Source of the DNA: Embleya sp042956465 | GTDB lineage: Bacteria; Actinomycetota; Actinomycetes; Streptomycetales; Streptomycetaceae | NCBI RefSeq assembly: GCF_042956465.1 | Contig: NZ_JBIBGL010000005.1 | Location: 1-64,000 of the forward strand | Length of the DNA stretch: 64,000 nucleotides | Direction: 5' to 3' | Position numbers and translations under genes: made by a program | Notes under the pieces: generated by a model | Seen by the model: only the letters and a program-made list of their open reading frames with translations | What the model was told of the DNA's origin: nothing | Databases searched by the model: none | In this document: positions 61,241-64,000 of the stretch, piece after piece | Layout of the letters: each line of letters begins with the position of its first letter | Position numbering within the stretch: the stretch's first letter is position 1

Positions 61241-62163
61241 GCCGACGACGGTAGCGGGGAGCGCCGGTGCAGGTCGTCCAGGGTCGCCAGGTCGGCCGCG
61301 GTCAGACGCAGCGCACCGGCGGCCACGTTGGAGACCAGGTGGTCGGGATTGCCGGTGCCCGGGATGGCCAACACGTGCGGCCCCTGATGCAGCGTCCAGG
61401 CCAGCCGCACCTGCACCGCGCTCGCGTCGTGGGCGCGCGCCACTTCGAGGACCTCCGGCGCCTCGGCGCCGACGTTTCCCCTCTCGCGTCCGGTCCCGGC
61501 GATCGCGTAGAACGGCACGAACGCGATGCCCTGTTCGCCGCAGTCCCGGACGAACTCGTCCTGATCGGCCCGGATCCCGAGGCCGTACTGGTTCTGTACG
61601 CAGACCACCGGTGCGATGGTCCGCGCCTCGGCGAGTTGGTGCGGGTGGATGTTGGAGACGCCCAGGTGCCGAATCAGGCCGGCTTCGCGCAGTTCGGCCA
61701 GTGCGCCGAAGCGCTCGGCGATCGAGTCGGTGCCCAGGATCCGCAGGTTCACCACGTCGAGGTGGTCGCGGCCGAGCTGGCGCAGGTTCTCCTCGACCTG
61801 GCCGCGCAGTTGGCCGGGCGTGAGCGCGTGCGGTGCCCAGTGGCCCGCCGCGTCGCGGCACGGGCCGACCTTGGTGGCGATCACCAGGTCGTCCGGGTAG
61901 GGCGCGAGCGCCCGGTTGATCAGTTCGTTGGCGGAACGCAGCGGGGAGAAGTAGAAGGCGGCGGTATCGATGTGGTTCACCCCGAGGTCGACCGCGCGGC
62001 GCAGCACCTCGATCGCCCGGTCCCGATCGCCGGGCACCGCATCGACCGCGAATGCCTTGCCCTCCTGGGGCAGGCGCATCGCCCCGAAGCCGATCCGGTT
62101 GACCGTCAGGTCGCCGAGCGTCCAAGTACCCGACGCCGCTGCGGTGATCGTCTGTGAAGTCAT
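61237..62163 (-). CDS. Aldo/keto reductase
   Basis: A 308-residue aldo/keto reductase: GDLTVNRIGFGAMRLPQEGK, the catalytic Asp/Tyr in HIDTAAFYFSPL, Lys in VIATKVGPC, LGVSNIHPHQL, and the C-terminal HVLAIPGTGNPDHLVSNVAA for NADP binding. It is distinct from the 42-kb enzyme. It diverges from an ArsR-type regulator whose starting region contains a 5-10-5 dyad, suggesting control by that regulator. Confidence 0.88.
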   Translation of the reverse strand: MTSQTITAAASGTWTLGDLTVNRIGFGAMRLPQEGKAFAVDAVPGDRDRAIEVLRRAVDLGVNHIDTAAFYFSPLRSANELINRALAPYPDDLVIATKVGPCRDAAGHWAPHALTPGQLRGQVEENLRQLGRDHLDVVNLRILGTDSIAERFGALAELREAGLIRHLGVSNIHPHQLAEARTIAPVVCVQNQYGLGIRADQDEFVRDCGEQGIAFVPFYAIAGTGRERGNVGAEAPEVLEVARAHDASAVQVRLAWTLHQGPHVLAIPGTGNPDHLVSNVAAGALRLTAADLATLDDLHRRSPLPSSA

Positions 62164-62200
62164 GTCCGCATGATCGCGGCGAACTGGGCTGATGGCCATC

Positions 62201-62220
62201 GATTCAGATATGTGCGAATC
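62201..62220. promoter_or_regulatory. Dyad GATTC-N10-GAATC at the ArsR/aldo-keto reductase divergent promoter
   Basis: A 5-10-5 inverted repeat at 62201-62220, close to a 10-base palindrome at 62191-62200 (GATGGCCATC). It covers the candidate start of the ArsR gene, so it either autoregulates that gene or shows that translation begins further right, at GTG 62228. Confidence 0.4.
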
Positions 62221-63223
62221 CTCGGGAGTGGCATTGCCGGCGGAACTGGCCTTCTCTGCGGGCGATCTGGCCCGGATGCGGTTCGCCGTCTCGCCGATGT
62301 GGGAGGTCGGCCCGAGCTTTCGGCTGCTGAGTTCCGGCGTCGCGCATCCGGTGCACCGGCCCTGGATCGAGCAGGTCCGCCCGCGGCTGACGGCCGCCGG
62401 GCTGGACCGGGGCCGGCTCGCCGAACTGATCCCGCCGTCGGGCTACGTTCCCGACTTCCTCAACCCGACGCCCCCGGGGCCGGCCCCCACCCTGGCGGCG
62501 GAGTTGGCCGGGATCGTGGCCGCCCCGGTCGCCGCGGTGCGCCGTGATCTGGACCGGCTGCGACACGAGCGGGGTGGGCTCGGCCCCAGGGCCGAGGCGC
62601 TGTACGCCGACCCTCGCGCCCGGCTGGTGCGGGTCGCGGAGGAGATCGAGGTCTATTGGCAGTTGGCGCTCGCGCCGTACTGGGCGCGGATCCGGGAGGT
62701 GCTCGACGCCGATGTCTTCCACCGGGCCCGACAGGTCGCCGAGCGCGGCGCGGGTCGAGTCCTCGACGAGCTGCATCCGTCGATCAGTTGGCACGACGAC
62801 GCGTTGCGGCTGGCCCGCCGCGAACGGACGCTGTCCCGACGGACGGCGGGCGCGGGGCTGCTGCTGATCCCGTCGGTGTTCACCGGGCCGGATCCGTTCA
62901 CTCGGGTGAACCCGCCGGAGCCACCGCAACTGGCCTATCCGGCCCGGGGCATCGGCGCGTTGTGGACCCCACGCCCGGTCACCGGGACCGGCGCCCTGGC
63001 CGCCGTCCTGGGCCGTTCCCGAACGCTGCTGCTGACCGAACTGCACACCCCGGCCTCGACCACCGAGTTGGCCCACCGGACCGGCCTCTCCCCGGCCGGG
63101 GTTTCCCAACAACTGACCGCCCTGCGCGACGCGGGTCTGGTCACCGCCCACCGGGTGGGTCGCACGGTCCTGTACGCCCGCACCTCGACCGCCGAATCCT
63201 TCCTCACCTCGACGCCCCGCTGA
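62210..63223 (+). CDS. ArsR-type regulator with DUF5937-like N-terminal domain
   Basis: A roughly 337-residue regulator. The N-terminal 240 residues (LAFSAGDLARMRFAVSPMWE, ERGAGRVLDELHPSISWHDD and GAGLLLIPSVFTGPDPF) are typical of the long actinobacterial DUF5937/winged-helix regulators. The C-terminal HTH reads TTELAHRTGLSPAGVSQQLT, ALRDAGLVTAHRVGRTVLYA. Starts at ATG 62192, ATG 62210 and GTG 62228 are all possible; family N-termini favour the last two. It probably represses the divergent aldo/keto reductase gene. Confidence 0.82.
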   Translation: MCESSGVALPAELAFSAGDLARMRFAVSPMWEVGPSFRLLSSGVAHPVHRPWIEQVRPRLTAAGLDRGRLAELIPPSGYVPDFLNPTPPGPAPTLAAELAGIVAAPVAAVRRDLDRLRHERGGLGPRAEALYADPRARLVRVAEEIEVYWQLALAPYWARIREVLDADVFHRARQVAERGAGRVLDELHPSISWHDDALRLARRERTLSRRTAGAGLLLIPSVFTGPDPFTRVNPPEPPQLAYPARGIGALWTPRPVTGTGALAAVLGRSRTLLLTELHTPASTTELAHRTGLSPAGVSQQLTALRDAGLVTAHRVGRTVLYARTSTAESFLTSTPR

Positions 63224-63410
63224 TCGCGCGGGCACCTCACCGGCACCCGGCGGCGACCGTGGGTGATCGGCTTCGACCGGGTCGCCGCGCGGGCGGCGGC
63301 CACGCGGTGACCCACACCACCGGAATCGACCGCCCGGAGGGTGGACGATGCCCGAATTTTGTGCGCCGAGAGGGGCGTGCGAGAGTGGTTCACGGAGCCC
63401 GAACAGGCTC

Positions 63411-63452
63411 CCGGACGAGGCACGCCGTACCCGGTTGAGACAAGACGGTGTC
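63411..63452 (+). promoter_or_regulatory. Guanidine-III (mini-ykkC/ykkC-III) riboswitch
   Basis: The invariant elements are present in order: CCGGACGAGG (63411-63420), CGCCGTACCCGG (63423-63434) and GACAAGACGG (63439-63448). The first and third CCGG pair as one helix; ACGCCG pairs with CGGTGT (63446-63451) to make the H-type pseudoknot. This matches the crystallised ykkC-III class closely. The ribosome site AGGGAG follows directly at 63453, so guanidinium binding should change access to it. The gene downstream is an SMR exporter, the classic target. Confidence 0.92.
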
Positions 63453-63468
63453 AGGGAGCGTGCCTGTC

Positions 63469-63783
63469 ATGGCTTGGATCGTCCTGCTCATCTCCGGTGT
63501 CCTGGAAGCCGTCTGGGCGACGGCACTCGGCAAGTCCGCCGGGTTCGGCAAAATCGTGCCGACCATCGTGTTCGGCGTCGGCTTGACCGCCAGCATGGCG
63601 GGCCTGGCGTACGCACTGCGCACCCTGCCGGTCGGCACCGGCTACGCGGTGTGGGTGGGCATCGGTGCCGTGTTGACCGTCACCTACGCGATGCTCTTCG
63701 ACGGCGAGGCATTCTCCGTCGTCAAGCTGCTCCTGCTGGCCGGCATCGTCGGCAGCGTGGTCGGCCTGAAGGTCCTGCACTAG
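63469..63783 (+). CDS. gdx: SMR-family guanidinium exporter (Gdx/SugE-type)
   Basis: A 104-residue four-helix small multidrug resistance protein. E13 in LLISGVLEAVWATALGKSAG is the proton/substrate-binding glutamate; TASMAGLAYALRTLPVGTGY and AVWVGIGAVLTVTYAMLFDG are helices 2-3. The Gdx subtype is supported by the SAGFGK motif and, decisively, by the guanidine-III riboswitch upstream. It should work as an antiparallel dimer exporting guanidinium in exchange for protons. The ATG at 63469 lies ten bases after AGGGAG. Confidence 0.9.
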   Translation: MAWIVLLISGVLEAVWATALGKSAGFGKIVPTIVFGVGLTASMAGLAYALRTLPVGTGYAVWVGIGAVLTVTYAMLFDGEAFSVVKLLLLAGIVGSVVGLKVLH

Positions 63784-63943
63784 GCGCCCGCAGGCGCGCC
63801 CGGCACCCCGTCCTGCGCCGGTCCGCGGTGCCGCCGGGCAGGCGATCGGGCCTCGCGCTACGGCGAGAGTCGGCCGGCGACCCGGCGGGCCGATGCGATC
63901 CGGCCCGCCCCGGCCCGACCCGGTCCGGTTCGGTTCGGTTCGG

Positions 63944-64000
63944 TCAGTCGATCTGCAGTTCACCCATCGCACTCCACCCGTTCGCGTCCGGGATCACCGT
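63944..64000 (-). CDS. 3' end of a minus-strand gene cut by the window edge
   Basis: Eighteen codons (ending GWSAMGELQID) precede a stop at 63944. Composition fits a real C-terminus, and the 160 bases between it and the SMR stop contain short GGTTC repeats (63928-63943). Too little is visible to name it; it may not be a gene. Confidence 0.35.
   Translation of the reverse strand, partial: TVIPDANGWSAMGELQID

Overview
The window comes from a very GC-rich actinomycete, most likely a Streptomycetaceae member (Streptomyces/Embleya-like). The signs are near-saturated G/C at third codon positions, frequent GTG starts, start/stop overlaps inside operons, many TetR/XRE/MerR/ArsR regulators diverging from single enzymes, orphan HisKA_3 kinases and very rare TTA leucine codons. 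It looks like an accessory chromosome region: catabolic and redox genes, pseudogenes and repeats, with no ribosomal, tRNA or core replication genes.

Region 1 (1-10 kb) has the membrane half of an EtfD-like Fe-S oxidoreductase (cut by the window edge), a TetR/DUF4386 divergent pair around two palindromic operators, acetyltransferases, a siderophore-interacting-protein pseudogene, a lysine/2-aminoadipate degradation pair (HglS-type DUF1338 enzyme and ALDH7 aldehyde dehydrogenase), and an ArsR/quinone-oxidoreductase pair.

Region 2 (12.3-25.1 kb) is the best-organised block. One arm is a seven-gene minus-strand transcription unit: solute-binding lipoprotein, OppB, OppC, OppD, OppF, amidohydrolase and SnoaL-like protein. 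The divergent arm holds an XRE-cupin regulator, a DapA-family enzyme, and the beta, gamma and alpha subunits of an HcnABC/opine-oxidase/D-hydroxyproline-dehydrogenase-type flavoenzyme. Matching 6-5-6 dyads lie before both arms. I infer uptake, hydrolysis and oxidation of a small peptide or imino-acid compound; the substrate is not proven.

Region 3 (25-36.7 kb) contains a lytic-transglycosylase-like lipoprotein, an Old Yellow Enzyme homologue with altered active-site residues diverging from an XRE regulator, a PLP-decarboxylase homologue lacking the PLP lysine, an orphan sensor kinase, a Ser/Thr kinase with a PQQ propeller, and an FAD dehydrogenase.

Region 4 (36.7-44.3 kb) is decayed and repetitive. 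It has a broken ferredoxin reductase with a 24-bp duplication in its nucleotide-binding loop, two head-to-head TetR remnants, a roughly 650-bp array derived from a TetR-type palindrome (interrupted by a 98-bp run of N), a phage-type endolysin, a 0.85-kb degenerate tandem repeat flanked by two 15-bp-unit arrays, a MerR-type promoter driving an aldo/keto reductase, and 1 kb of low-complexity sequence.

Region 5 (44.3-64 kb) has an N-acyl-D-amino-acid deacylase-like gene, a second orphan sensor kinase, a CmcI-like protein, a MerR/BtrH-like pair, a TetR/P450/ferredoxin set, a truncated TetR, a GT87 glycosyltransferase, a secretory lipase, a second P450, an aldo/keto reductase/ArsR pair, and a guanidine-III riboswitch controlling an SMR (Gdx) exporter.
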